A stretch of 64,000 nucleotides of DNA from Paenibacillus sp. (GCA_023512345.1 JAILZT010000014.1:87379-151378), one strand, 5' to 3'. Positions 53,759 to 62,915 are shown, counted from the first letter of the stretch. A program made the numbers and translations. The notes: generated by a model not told the origin, from the sequence alone.

Positions 53759-54654
53759 AATCAAAGAGATATTCAGTGATGAGATTGTAGGTAGTGTGGC
53801 CTTAAAATATGGTGTAAGCATTAAGGACTTAAAATTCATTGGCGGTTTCCAAAATTTCGTATATGAATATCAACAGAATGGCATGTCCTGCATTTTAAGA
53901 TTTACCCCAAGTTCTCATAGGACCGTCAACACAGTCGAGCGGAACTTGATTGGATTCTATATTTAGCTAGTAACGGAATGTCCGTTTCTGTACCTATCTA
54001 ATCACTGAATGGTGTAATGACCGAAGTAGTACATACAAAGGATATGTATTTTACTGCTGTATCTTTTGAAAAAGCCCAAGGCAGGAAGATAGATTACCCG
54101 GATTGCTTTCAGGATAATATGTTGTATGAGAAATTGGGTCGGATGACAGGCAAGATACACTCGTTATCAAAATTTATAAACCTAAGGAGGATACAGTTAA
54201 AGACATGATTTAAATCAAAATTATTATTTGAAACACATCAATTTCCTACCTCAGCTTAGTAAACGCAATTAATGAATTGCCGAAAAATGAAGACTCTTAC
54301 GGGCTTATTCATGGAGATACTGGCGTTGGCAATTTTTTGGTTAACGAGGAGGGCGCTATTACTCTATTTGATTTTTGATGAGGCGCAATATAGTTGGTTT
54401 GTAGAGCACATTGCAATACAGCTGTATTATCTTGTTTATGTGTATGGTGGTGATGAGGGCTGGGAGAACAGAGAAGAACAAGCTATTAGATTCATGAAAT
54501 ATTTCATGATCGGCTACCGTATGGAGAATACCTTAGATGATTACTTGGTCATGAGACATTCAGCAGTTCAGATAACCAATGGTTTAAGGAATGGATAGCA
54601 GAAAGTAAAATTAGATTAGAGAACGGTGTGCCTATCGTTAATGTATGGGAGTAA
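53748..54654 (+). pseudogene. Decayed aminoglycoside phosphotransferase-like gene
   Basis: Begins with a good frame (MENKIKEIFSDEIVG...) that breaks by frameshift near 53940, then a stop near 53990. Parts in other frames continue the APH fold: the catalytic loop GLIHGDTGVGNFLV and metal-binding ITLFDFDEAQ near 54300-54390, and an ending near 54654 reading RLENGVPIVNVWE. At least three frame breaks and one internal stop make it nonfunctional. Its intact start, overlapping the transporter gene, suggests it was once part of that operon. Confidence 0.82.
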
Positions 54655-54674
54655 GTAAAATTTTAAGTCGTTAG

Positions 54675-54860
54675 GATTGGCTAGTCAGGTTATTCGATAG
54701 TTTATTGAATTATAAAGCTATGATTCTTAGACCAAAGTACGGTAGGGTAGGAATGACCATCTTGCCTTATTATTGGTTATTTGAGTTAATCGGTCCAGTT
54801 GTTGAGTTTCTAGGTTATGTATCTATTCCATTGGTTTATTTATTCGGATTATTAGATTAA
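54675..54860 (+). pseudogene. C-terminal fragment of a membrane glycosyltransferase
   Basis: Open stretch of 61 codons without a start, reading RPKYGRVGMTILPYYWLFE and LIGPVVEFLGY, then a hydrophobic end. This is the typical membrane-proximal tail of processive GT2 enzymes of the IcaA/BcsA-like kind. The catalytic domain is missing, so a deletion has removed most of the gene. Confidence 0.68.
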
Positions 54861-54931
54861 TTCATACCTAAACAGATCGAACATATAAAATAAAAACCGC
54901 AAGGCCCTGGTATTATCCCTTTCAAGTAGAC

Positions 54932-54968
54932 ACTCGTAAAAAACCTAATGGTATCATTAGGAACGAGT
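54932..54968 (+). promoter_or_regulatory. Nested hairpin in the leader of the HAEG-repeat gene
   Basis: Outer arms ACTCGT / ACGAGT enclose perfect inner arms CCTAATG / CATTAGG around a GTAT loop. It lies 107 bases before the HAEG-repeat gene and has no T run, so it is not a normal terminator. May be an operator or a leader RNA element. Confidence 0.5.
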
Positions 54969-55074
54969 AAACTTGGAGGGGATATTTTTATGGCCAGATT
55001 AAACCGGACATGAAAGTCATGCATATAATAAGTTTTAGCAAACAAAATGCTTAATGATTGGAGTGATGACAAAT

Positions 55075-56352
55075 ATGCCACATGGTCAGGCGGCTCATGT
55101 CGAAGGATATAATACAACGGCTCGCGGTGATGCTTCCCATGCGGAAGGAGGGGGTACCAATGCGGATGGACTATATTCTCATGCCGAAGGTCAAGAAACA
55201 AAAGCAAAAGGACCTGTCTCTCATGCAGAGGGGTTCAAAGCCGAAAGCACAGCAAGTGCAGCTCACGCGGAAGGGGACAGCACGATCGCTCAAGGCAATG
55301 CTTCTCATGCAGAGGGGGGATTCACAACAGCTGGAGGAGATTATTCGCATAGCGAGGGTTATGAAAGTACTGCCAATGGTTTTGCCTCTCATGCCCAGGG
55401 GGATACCACGACTGCAAAGGGAGCGTACTCACATGCAGAGGGATCTTTTACGATCACTAATGGGGATTCTTCACATGCGCAAGGTGAAGGGACTCGTGCC
55501 GACGGAAAAGCTTCTCATGCTGAAGGGAAGGGGACATCTGCTAATCAGTTAGCAGCACATGCAGAAGGTATACAAACGAATGCTGGTGGAGTTGGAGCAC
55601 ATGCAGCAGGATTTCTAACAACCGCCAGTGGGAATTTATCATATGCAGGTGGAAAAAATACTAGTACATCGGAATTATCCGGTGCCCATATCATCGGTAA
55701 ATTTGGGGATGCGTTGGAAAGCTACGCATGGCATCTTGCTAATGGAATTGATGAAGAAAATCCTGGAATTGCAGCTAAAATTAATCAATCAGGTGAAGCG
55801 GTAATTGATCGCAATTGGTTTACCGGAGGACAACATTATGCAGAAATGTTCGAAACGATAAATGATACAGGGATTGATTATGGGTATTTTGTAACTTTTG
55901 AGGGGACAAATGGGAAAATTCGCAAAGCGAGAAATAACGATAGTTATGTCTTGGGGGTTACCAGTAAAAACCCTTCAATAGTCGGTAATTGCATGGAGCT
56001 CAGATGGTCGCAGAAATATATTACCGACGAATGGGGAGGTATTCAATATCAGCTAGTGAAAGTCCCGCCTGTTTACGATCGTACCGGATATCTTATTGAG
56101 CCGGAACATATGGAGGAACAACCCGTTCTCAACCCTAGTTGGGATCCAAAACAACATTATCTGCCAAGAAGACATAGACCTGAGTGGGTAGTAGTGGGTT
56201 TGTTAGGTCAGGTCTTAATTCGGGATGACGGCAGCTGTTTTCCAGGCGGATATTGCATGCCGAATGGGGAAGGTGTTGCCACAAAAGCTACTAAAGGATA
56301 CCGGGTGATGAATAGAACGGGGGACAATCAAATCTTGATTGTGTTTCGTTAA
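55075..56352 (+). CDS. HAEG-repeat protein with Peptidase_G2-like C-terminus
   Basis: Protein of 425 residues. Residues about 1-195 contain about 13 repeats of 14 residues with the core SHAEG followed by a T-x-A-x-G turn, the pattern of the trimeric beta-roll heads of YadA-like adhesins. Residues about 210-425 fit the Peptidase_G2 intramolecular-chaperone domain known from phage phi29 gp12 type tail spikes (YVLGVTSKNPSIVGN, EWVVVGLLGQVLIRDDG). There is no signal peptide. Start ATG at 55075 nine bases after GGAGTGA. A spore-coat, exosporium or phage-like surface role is inferred. A strong terminator follows. Confidence 0.88.
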   Translation: MPHGQAAHVEGYNTTARGDASHAEGGGTNADGLYSHAEGQETKAKGPVSHAEGFKAESTASAAHAEGDSTIAQGNASHAEGGFTTAGGDYSHSEGYESTANGFASHAQGDTTTAKGAYSHAEGSFTITNGDSSHAQGEGTRADGKASHAEGKGTSANQLAAHAEGIQTNAGGVGAHAAGFLTTASGNLSYAGGKNTSTSELSGAHIIGKFGDALESYAWHLANGIDEENPGIAAKINQSGEAVIDRNWFTGGQHYAEMFETINDTGIDYGYFVTFEGTNGKIRKARNNDSYVLGVTSKNPSIVGNCMELRWSQKYITDEWGGIQYQLVKVPPVYDRTGYLIEPEHMEEQPVLNPSWDPKQHYLPRRHRPEWVVVGLLGQVLIRDDGSCFPGGYCMPNGEGVATKATKGYRVMNRTGDNQILIVFR

Positions 56353-56366
56353 TCATGGTATTTCTT

Positions 56367-56411
56367 AAAAAAGTCTTCCGTCATCAGTTAGATGACGGAA
56401 GACTTTTTTTT
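56367..56411. terminator. Bidirectional terminator
   Basis: AAAAAAGTCTTCCGTCATC / GATGACGGAAGACTTTTTTT, a 19-base stem with a five-base loop, usable from both sides. It contains the stop codon of the convergent glycosyltransferase. Confidence 0.93.
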
Positions 56412-57433
56412 GTTCCTATATTCAATTTTTTGGAAATTAGTTCTAAGGTATCTACCAGCTTTTGCTCGAAATCGTGCTTTCTGAATCGGCTGGCTGATTC
56501 AAGTCCTCCGGTAACGAGTTCCTGATAAAGAGTTTCGTTACTCAAAACGATCATTATTGCTTCCGCTAATTCACTTGGGTTTTGAGGCTTCGTAATAAAG
56601 GCGCTTTTCATATGTTCGGAAAAATCTCGAATTCCCCCGGAATCCGTTGTTACAACTGGCGTCCCGCAAGCCATTGCTTCTAAAGGAGGGAACCCATAGG
56701 CTTCTATCCACGATGAAGAGACGAAAATGTCAGCCTCCCGGTAAAGCTCAGCAAACTGTTTATCGGTAAGGGCCCCGTATGTCCGGCAAGGAATTCCAGA
56801 GGGAAGCTGCAATTTCTTTTCTGGACAAACCATATGAACAATAAATTTCCCAGTATACTTTCTATTGAATAATTCCATACATTGAACAAAATCGTAAAAG
56901 CCTTTTATTTCATAACCTGAGTCTGGGTCACGCGCTAAATATAGGATAATCTTGCGTTTTTCCGGTGCGAATTTTTTTGGAATGGGTGGGGGATAAAAGA
57001 TTAGAGGATCAACACCAGGATTGTGGATATAGGTTCTTTGTCCTACAGCCTGATAAATTTGTTCGTCAAGCCAATTGGAAAGCGTAATAACGGGGATTCC
57101 TTGTGCATAGGTCCATAAAGCGAAGTCACGATCCGGCACCCATGAGGGCTCATAGGCCTGAGAAAAACGCACGCATTGTTTGGGCCAAGCTTCGTAACAA
57201 GCGCTAAACGTCGTATAAAAATTGGCAATTACGAGATCAGCATATGGAATATAAGAAGAGTGTAGAGCAGGAATTCTTGTTAACTTGCAATGGATATCAT
57301 AGACGACGGGTTCCCTTTCCGGTACTAGAATTTCAGTGTCATGACCTCTGACATGTAACGCGTTTGCTAGATCGGCCAAATTCTTACAGCCCCCGCCTAG
57401 ATGCAATGCACCTACTGGAATAACAACCTTCAT
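56384..57433 (-). CDS. GT4-family glycosyltransferase
   Basis: GT-B enzyme of 349 residues. The C-terminal half carries the sugar-nucleotide motif SSWIEAYGFPPLEAMACGTPVV with the E-x7-E pair, and the first half the acceptor-binding Rossmann domain. No membrane helix. It lies convergent to the HAEG-repeat gene and divergent from the next glycosyltransferase, so it may decorate a product of this surface cluster. Donor and acceptor unknown. Confidence 0.92.
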   Translation of the reverse strand: MKVVIPVGALHLGGGCKNLADLANALHVRGHDTEILVPEREPVVYDIHCKLTRIPALHSSYIPYADLVIANFYTTFSACYEAWPKQCVRFSQAYEPSWVPDRDFALWTYAQGIPVITLSNWLDEQIYQAVGQRTYIHNPGVDPLIFYPPPIPKKFAPEKRKIILYLARDPDSGYEIKGFYDFVQCMELFNRKYTGKFIVHMVCPEKKLQLPSGIPCRTYGALTDKQFAELYREADIFVSSSWIEAYGFPPLEAMACGTPVVTTDSGGIRDFSEHMKSAFITKPQNPSELAEAIMIVLSNETLYQELVTGGLESASRFRKHDFEQKLVDTLELISKKLNIGTKKSLPSSN

Positions 57434-57599
57434 GTTTTTCCCCCCCAGTGATATCCCAATACCCTATTCCAGTATATAAGGTGAAGACTCCAAAAGTAAT
57501 GGACATGAGTGGAGATCTAAAATCATCATGATAATCGTCTATACGTAATTGATTAGCGAGAATAACTTGTTAAAGAAAGTAAAGATGAGGTGAAATTCT

Positions 57600-58811
57600 A
57601 TGCCGGATGTTGGAATTGTTATGCCCGTGTATAAGCAAAAGTCGTCATACCTGCGCGCAGCCATTCAATCCATACTTAAACAGTCATATTCGAACTTCAG
57701 ATTCATCATCGTTATCGATGGCGCACCAGAAGTACGCAGTATCATTGAAAATGAAGTGCAGGATGACCGGCGTGTACGGATTATCATGAATGAACATAAT
57801 CAGGGTGTGGCTAAATCGTTGAACTGCGGGTTTGAACAATTGTTTGCAGATCCCGATCTCCAATATTTCACATGGGTTTCCAGTGATAATATTTATTACT
57901 ACGACTATATTCGGATCCAACGCAAGCATCTTAAACAAGGACCGGAGCAGTTGGGTTTAGTTTACACCTGTTTTCGGGAAATTGACGACAACGATCTTCC
58001 AGTTTATGACGATTTTCATACGGAAGAGATGAAAAAGTACCAAATGAAACCGAAAGAAGCGCTTCTAGACTTCTGTCTTATTGGACCTTCATTTATGTAT
58101 AAAAGCAGGTATGCAAAAGCCATCGAAGGATATGGCATGGAACCTGTTGAAGATTACGATTACTGGCTCCGCTTAATAGATCTTTGCGAAATTGAATACA
58201 TTCCAGAAGTTTTCATGGATTATCGTGTGAATTCTCCTTTTAGCATTTCTGCTCAATTACATTCGAGGCAGCAGCACCGCCGCTGGAGAAATGCTTATCA
58301 AACGGCCAAATTATTAGCTCGAAAAAGAAGAAATATTCCTCTTGAGACAACGATTTTGCATCCGATAAAAGACGGTTCCGTAGAGTCAATTGATTTGCTG
58401 GAACATGTGTTAGAACAGTACTATAGCAACTTCCGTTTGTTGGTGCTCGATTTGTCTACGGACCAGCTTGCCTCCGATCTGCTTTCCGACATTCCGGATC
58501 CGAAAATTCAATATGCAGCAATGCCGGGGATGAATGAAAGGGAAGCCATCATTTATGCCCTACAGAACGTTCTTACTCCATTTACGATGGTGTATGGCAA
58601 AGTGAGACTGAGAATGTTTGATTTAGAGCGTCTATCCATTCAATTAAGAAAAACGTCTGACCATTTCATTTCCGCCTATTTCACGCCAAGCTTTGAATTA
58701 ATCGAATACGGAATCGAACCAGTGTCTAAGGAACCCGTTTATAATGTACTATATAAAACGCATTCATTGAAATCAGTGCTAACTCCTGATTCATTATTAC
58801 TAAAAAAATGA
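57600..58811 (+). CDS. Family 2 glycosyltransferase with extra C-terminal domain
   Basis: GT-A enzyme of 403 residues. Donor-site motifs are GIVMPVYKQKSSYL, VIDGAPEVRS, the DxD-like SSDNIYYYD and the acceptor-side EDYDYWLRL. After about residue 240 there is a second, GT-like but motif-poor domain of about 160 residues. Its stop overlaps the ribosome site of the first Asp-box gene 9 bases later, so it is in one operon with the two propeller proteins. May glycosylate them or a spore-surface protein. Confidence 0.88.
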   Translation: MPDVGIVMPVYKQKSSYLRAAIQSILKQSYSNFRFIIVIDGAPEVRSIIENEVQDDRRVRIIMNEHNQGVAKSLNCGFEQLFADPDLQYFTWVSSDNIYYYDYIRIQRKHLKQGPEQLGLVYTCFREIDDNDLPVYDDFHTEEMKKYQMKPKEALLDFCLIGPSFMYKSRYAKAIEGYGMEPVEDYDYWLRLIDLCEIEYIPEVFMDYRVNSPFSISAQLHSRQQHRRWRNAYQTAKLLARKRRNIPLETTILHPIKDGSVESIDLLEHVLEQYYSNFRLLVLDLSTDQLASDLLSDIPDPKIQYAAMPGMNEREAIIYALQNVLTPFTMVYGKVRLRMFDLERLSIQLRKTSDHFISAYFTPSFELIEYGIEPVSKEPVYNVLYKTHSLKSVLTPDSLLLKK

Positions 58812-58820
58812 GGTTTGCAT

Positions 58821-60065
58821 ATGGCGAATTATCAAGTCACCCCAGGCGGCAATCCAAAATTTGAACCGAGTGTAGCCGTTCATTTGCTCAGTCCCAATAT
58901 CATTATAGCGGCATCCGTCAATTTCACGACCGGCAGCCCGTTGGCGGGTCTTTACAGGTCTATCGATGGAGGGGTTAATTGGACAAATACGATTTTGCCG
59001 CCTCCTGCGGGATTCACCGGCGTTGAAGCGCCTTATGTTGGCTATGGGTTCCCGAATACGTTCATTCTTGTCGGGCATGCGTTCCCCCCAAATGGACTCT
59101 CTGGAACGGTTGTCGTATACAAATCGACGGATGGAGGGGCGAGCTTTTCCCTTCCGGTTATCGTAGATCCTGGGTACGGTACATTTATCAACAATGACGC
59201 GACACTTATTACAATTGACGATTCGCAGAAAAGCCCGTACCGTGGACATGTATATCTTGTATATGCTCGCCAGTTTAATATCGATTTTACTGGGAGAACC
59301 GTCACTTTTTATCAACGTTCGGCGGATGAGGGACTTACATGGGATACGCCGGTACTGATTTCAGAGGTGGAAGAAACGGCGGCCGAACGTCCGGATGTGG
59401 CGGTCGATTTATTCGGAAACGTTTATGTGGCGTGGATTAACAGTACCCCTTCCCAGAATACGAATTTCTCCATCCGGAGATCGTTCGACGGTGGAGCTAC
59501 TTTTGGCCCGATCATCAGAGTATCGCCGGTTACGATCGTACCAAGCCCGCTTCCGGTTCCAGGTTATGCCTTTCGTGTTTTGACTTGGCCTGCAATTGCA
59601 GCGGACACTTCCGTAGTACCGTCAACCAGCAATACGCTATACGCAGTTTGGCAGGATTACCGGCTTGGATATTCTGATATATTCATGTCTAAGACAAGCG
59701 ACCTGGGAATGACATGGAGCCCACCCATAAGCGTTACCAATGCTACGCCGGGATCGCAAAACTTCTTTCCAGCCATTGACGTATCCCCAAAAACCGGTGC
59801 GATTAAAATCATCTACTATACGAATAAGCTGAACGGCTTTGATCTAGATGTGTTTGTGGCTGAGTCCAACAACGGCGGGGCTTCGTTTGTAAACAGCAGG
59901 GTGACAACCACATCCTTCAATCCAAATGGAAATAGCGTTGTACCGACGACGCTTATCGGAGATTATATTGACATCAGCATCATCCCTCCGGATAATTTTA
60001 TTGCGGTATGGATGGATACACGAACAGGTACACAAACGATATTCGCTGGAAATTTGGATCCATAG
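58821..60065 (+). CDS. Asp-box (sialidase-like) propeller protein 1
   Basis: Protein of 414 residues with six Asp boxes (S-x-D/N-x-G-x-x-W/F), such as SIDGGVNW, STDGGASF, SADEGLTW, SFDGGATF, TSDLGMTW and SNNGGASF, giving a six-bladed propeller. Sialidase catalytic Arg triad and Tyr/Glu pair are not evident. No signal peptide and no cysteine. ATG at 58821 after GAGG at eight bases. It is highly similar in build to the next gene, so the two arose by tandem duplication. Probable surface or spore-coat structural or binding role. Confidence 0.85.
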   Translation: MANYQVTPGGNPKFEPSVAVHLLSPNIIIAASVNFTTGSPLAGLYRSIDGGVNWTNTILPPPAGFTGVEAPYVGYGFPNTFILVGHAFPPNGLSGTVVVYKSTDGGASFSLPVIVDPGYGTFINNDATLITIDDSQKSPYRGHVYLVYARQFNIDFTGRTVTFYQRSADEGLTWDTPVLISEVEETAAERPDVAVDLFGNVYVAWINSTPSQNTNFSIRRSFDGGATFGPIIRVSPVTIVPSPLPVPGYAFRVLTWPAIAADTSVVPSTSNTLYAVWQDYRLGYSDIFMSKTSDLGMTWSPPISVTNATPGSQNFFPAIDVSPKTGAIKIIYYTNKLNGFDLDVFVAESNNGGASFVNSRVTTTSFNPNGNSVVPTTLIGDYIDISIIPPDNFIAVWMDTRTGTQTIFAGNLDP

Positions 60066-60085
60066 TAGAAGAAGAGGTGAAGAGG

Positions 60086-61306
60086 ATGGCAAATGTTTTA
60101 GTAACTCCGAGTGCGAATATCAAACAGGAACCGAGTGTGGCTGTCAATTATTTGTCTCCGAACATTATGGTTGCTACCGCGACGGATTTTGTAAATGGAC
60201 CTCCTGCCACAGGCGTATATCGTTCACTTGACGGGGGAATGACGTGGAGCAGTATGATTCTACCGTTTCCGGCTGGTTTTACCGGAGCAACCTCGAACGT
60301 GATATCCTACTCTTTTCCAACTACATTTATCGTGGCGTCCTTTGTGTTCTCACCGGGCATCAACGGCACTGCTATCGTATACGTATCAACGGACAATGGA
60401 GCAACCTTCTCGCCACCTATCATCGTAGCGCCAGGGTTTGCAACATATACTAATAATACAGAAGTGAATCTAAACACCGACAAATCGCAAGCCAGCCCTT
60501 TCCTAGGATTTGCTTATCTGACATACACCCACCAAGTGAATATTGATATCGTCGGCGGCAGCGTTACCTTTTTCCAGAGATCGACGGATGGAGGGCTGAC
60601 ATGGCAAACTCCAGTTCTCATCTCTCCTGAAGCAGACTACGTCTCGCGTTCGGGCGCAACTGTCGGCTTTACAGGAATCGTCTATGTCGCTTATATTACG
60701 TTAAGTCCGTCCGTTACTTTTAAAGTGCGCCGTTCACTTAACGGAGGTGTGAGCTTTGAACCTACCGTAGTGGTAGACGATGTCGTTCTTGTTCCGACCA
60801 CACTGCCCGTTCCCGGGTATGCTTTCCTGGTATTAACATCAGCGAACATCGCTACGGATACATCATCGATGCCGACCAACGGCAACGTCTACGCCGTATG
60901 GCAGGACAACCGGCTTGGTTATGCGGATATCTTCCTTTCAAGATCTTTGAATGATGGGTTAACATGGAGCGTTCCGATTAGGGTGACGAATGCTCCTGCG
61001 GGATCGCAAAATTTTTTCCCGTCCATCGACGTATCGCCGAAAACCGGAGAAATCACAATCATCTATTACTCCAACCAGTTAAACGGGTTTTTGCTAGATG
61101 TCTTTCTCTCCCAATCCACTGACGGAGGAATTACGTTTATCAACACCCGGATTACGACGATTTCATTCGACCCTAATGCGGGCAGTCCGATACCAGCTGC
61201 ATCAATCGGAAACTATATTGATATATCCAGCGTTCCCCCCAGCCAATTTGTTGCGGTATGGACTGACACAAGAACAGGTTCGCAGAAAATCTTTGCGGAT
61301 ATATAA
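60086..61306 (+). CDS. Asp-box (sialidase-like) propeller protein 2
   Basis: Paralogue of the preceding gene, 406 residues, with six Asp boxes (SLDGGMTW, STDNGATF, STDGGLTW, SLNGGVSF, SLNDGLTW, STDGGITF) in the same places. N-terminus MANVLVTPSANIKQEPS and C-terminus VWTDTRTGSQKIFA match paralogue 1 closely. Again no signal peptide and no cysteine. GAAGAGGTGAAGAGG site before the ATG; 20 bases separate the pair. Ends at a strong terminator. Confidence 0.85.
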   Translation: MANVLVTPSANIKQEPSVAVNYLSPNIMVATATDFVNGPPATGVYRSLDGGMTWSSMILPFPAGFTGATSNVISYSFPTTFIVASFVFSPGINGTAIVYVSTDNGATFSPPIIVAPGFATYTNNTEVNLNTDKSQASPFLGFAYLTYTHQVNIDIVGGSVTFFQRSTDGGLTWQTPVLISPEADYVSRSGATVGFTGIVYVAYITLSPSVTFKVRRSLNGGVSFEPTVVVDDVVLVPTTLPVPGYAFLVLTSANIATDTSSMPTNGNVYAVWQDNRLGYADIFLSRSLNDGLTWSVPIRVTNAPAGSQNFFPSIDVSPKTGEITIIYYSNQLNGFLLDVFLSQSTDGGITFINTRITTISFDPNAGSPIPAASIGNYIDISSVPPSQFVAVWTDTRTGSQKIFADI

Positions 61307-61310
61307 AAGA

Positions 61311-61352
61311 GGCGATCGAATCCGGACGGCACCGGAGCTCGATCGCTTTTCA
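61311..61352 (+). terminator. Intrinsic terminator after propeller pair
   Basis: GCGATCGAATCCGG / CCGGAGCTCGATCGC stem with small internal bulge, followed by TTTT. Starts five bases after the stop. Confidence 0.88.
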
Positions 61353-61430
61353 AAATCGCTTGAACCTCATGATCTGGACAAATTCGACCTGCTTGTCTCT
61401 TATGTTAACAAGACTTGCCTTCATATGATA

Positions 61431-61805
61431 CTAAGATGGTGAAAGGGCGGAAATCGTCGTAAGTTCTGATTGAAGAACACTATGTTCCTGAACGACATTA
61501 CCGAATTCATCCAATCCAAACGATGACAGTACAACATCTAACGGTGAGACGCTTGTTACATTGTACTGAACTTCGTATGCCAAAACCCCTTGTACGAAGA
61601 ACACGGCTCGTCTGATGGAATTGGCTGGAAGGGTATAAGCATTTACATACAGCGGAATTTTGACATCGGGTGATTGCGAATAAAAAATTTTGACCAGCAC
61701 GTTGGCTGTGTTTAATTGGCTTTCGTTTACAAGATTCAGAACAACGTTTGTAACCGCGGTTCCAAAATCTCTCGTGTTTGTCATATATCCAGTCGTGTAA
61801 GCCAT
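61431..61805 (-). CDS. Small beta-rich protein, possible surface component
   Basis: Protein of 124 residues without signal peptide or cysteine. Alternating hydrophobic strands (VVLNLVNESQ, VLVKIFYSQ, VQYNVTSVSPLDVVLSSF) suggest a compact beta sandwich. GGAAGGTGA precedes the ATG. I recall no family with certainty; proteins of this size and style accompany exosporium or collagen-like spore proteins in Bacillales. On the opposite strand to the propeller pair and followed, on its own strand, by nothing. Confidence 0.7.
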   Translation of the reverse strand: MAYTTGYMTNTRDFGTAVTNVVLNLVNESQLNTANVLVKIFYSQSPDVKIPLYVNAYTLPANSIRRAVFFVQGVLAYEVQYNVTSVSPLDVVLSSFGLDEFGNVVQEHSVLQSELTTISALSPS

Positions 61806-61840
61806 TTATTTCACCTTCCTCATTGATTAATGTCCTACCA

Positions 61841-62032
61841 TTAGTCGGAATAAACTTGGGTATTAAAACTCTCGGGGCCAAGGCGAGTCGTACCGAGAGC
61901 ACTTACGGAAATGAACACGGATTTAACTACAGATCCAGCGAACGGCACATTGAAATCGGAATAATAAGGTCGGAAGGAGTAGTTTCTCTTTCCACTGTTA
62001 TCGTTGCGTATCCCTCCTTTCTGATATAACAT
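61841..62032 (-). CDS. Small beta-rich protein with uncertain start
   Basis: Open frame of 63 codons from the ATG at 62032. It ends SFNTQVYSD and reads VKSVFISVSALGTTRLGP, the same strand style as its neighbour downstream on the same strand. The good AGAAAGGAGG sequence lies inside the frame at about codons 4-6, where no ATG, GTG or TTG follows, so either the start is unusual or a start codon has mutated (ATA). A small surface-type protein is likely; coding status is moderate. Confidence 0.5.
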   Translation of the reverse strand: MLYQKGGIRNDNSGKRNYSFRPYYSDFNVPFAGSVVKSVFISVSALGTTRLGPESFNTQVYSD

Positions 62033-62431
62033 ATGAGAGAAAAAAAGAGAACGTGTGGGGTAGAGTAACCAGATGGAACCCATTTCCAGTCTACTTTTAG
62101 TTTGTAGGTTTCAGAAGAGTGTTCTTATCCAGCTGCTCGACAGAACCATATTCTTTGCTCGCTAAATTGAGTCGCCAATTGGTACGTGCAGCAATATATC
62201 AACATGTGACAGCCAATCCATCGTATATCCTCTTAACGGGATCTAACCGATTACTTTCTTTTCATCCGAGATAAGGAGTCGCCTTGTTCCGAATTACAAA
62301 CGAAGTTGCTAGAGCCAATGAGGATAAACCAGAAAATTCAGTCCAAAAGTAGACGAAGACGAAACGTTGAAAGAGATATACATAGATTCAAAGCAAAAGC
62401 AAATCTAATTATGGAAAAATATTAAGAGGAG
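62033..62431. other. Gap without a recognised gene
   Basis: About 400 bases with only short frames, several stops in each, and no convincing ribosome binding site. One Lys/Arg-rich stretch (about 62300-62420) reads like a helix but has no start. It appears to be decayed sequence leading into the recombinase fragment. Confidence 0.5.
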
Positions 62432-62671
62432 ATGTTTGAAGAATTAAAATAATTCGTAGCTTACGACTATGGGGAAATTCACAAAGATATTAAAAAATTA
62501 ATAAATATCCATCAGATGAATCGTGTATCAAAATTAGATTGTGTTGTTCATGATCTAGATCTAAAAAAATGTCGTATCCGTGTAATTAGAAAAGGGAAAA
62601 AGGAACTGTACGTTTATAAGGCTTTACATGATTTGGTGGAATATTTAACTATAAGAGAGGAAGTATGTTAA
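62432..62671 (+). pseudogene. Remnant of a tyrosine recombinase
   Basis: Eighty codons with one internal stop (after MFEELK). The part VSKLDCVVHDLDLKKCRIRV then RKGKKELYVY fits the XerC/D or phage-integrase catalytic domain: the normal pattern is L-x-x-x-D-L-D-x-x-x-x-x-I-R-V-x-GKGxKER, here with Arg for Gly and Leu for Arg. The conserved Arg, His-x-x-Arg and Tyr of the rest are missing. It is the trace of a lost integrase. Confidence 0.58.
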
Positions 62672-62915
62672 TTTAAAACACATCTAACAAACGATGACTT
62701 AAAACAAGCTGTAGAAAAAGATGGATAGTTTTTAATGTACTTGTTCACAAAACCCGTATTTTGTACATATGTATGTAGGTCGGGAAAATGCCCTTCTGAA
62801 TACTAGATTTCTTTTTATCCCCGATCAAATTTATGTTATTTTGACATTCCTCTTTATAACCTATACTTTAAATAACATGTATTGTTATTAAAAATATAGA
62901 AATGGGGTTAAGACT

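Noticed and set aside
55082..55552. 156-residue basic frame inside the HAEG-repeat gene
   Set aside because: It is a shadow of the repeats in another frame, with periodic Met/Arg/Lys composition caused by the repeat.
58800..59315. 171-residue minus-strand frame opposite the first propeller gene
   Set aside because: Arg-rich, low-complexity product typical of an antisense shadow.
61778..62029. 83-residue plus-strand frame over the small beta-rich gene
   Set aside because: No ribosome site, and the minus-strand frame has better strand periodicity and ribosome-site sequence.
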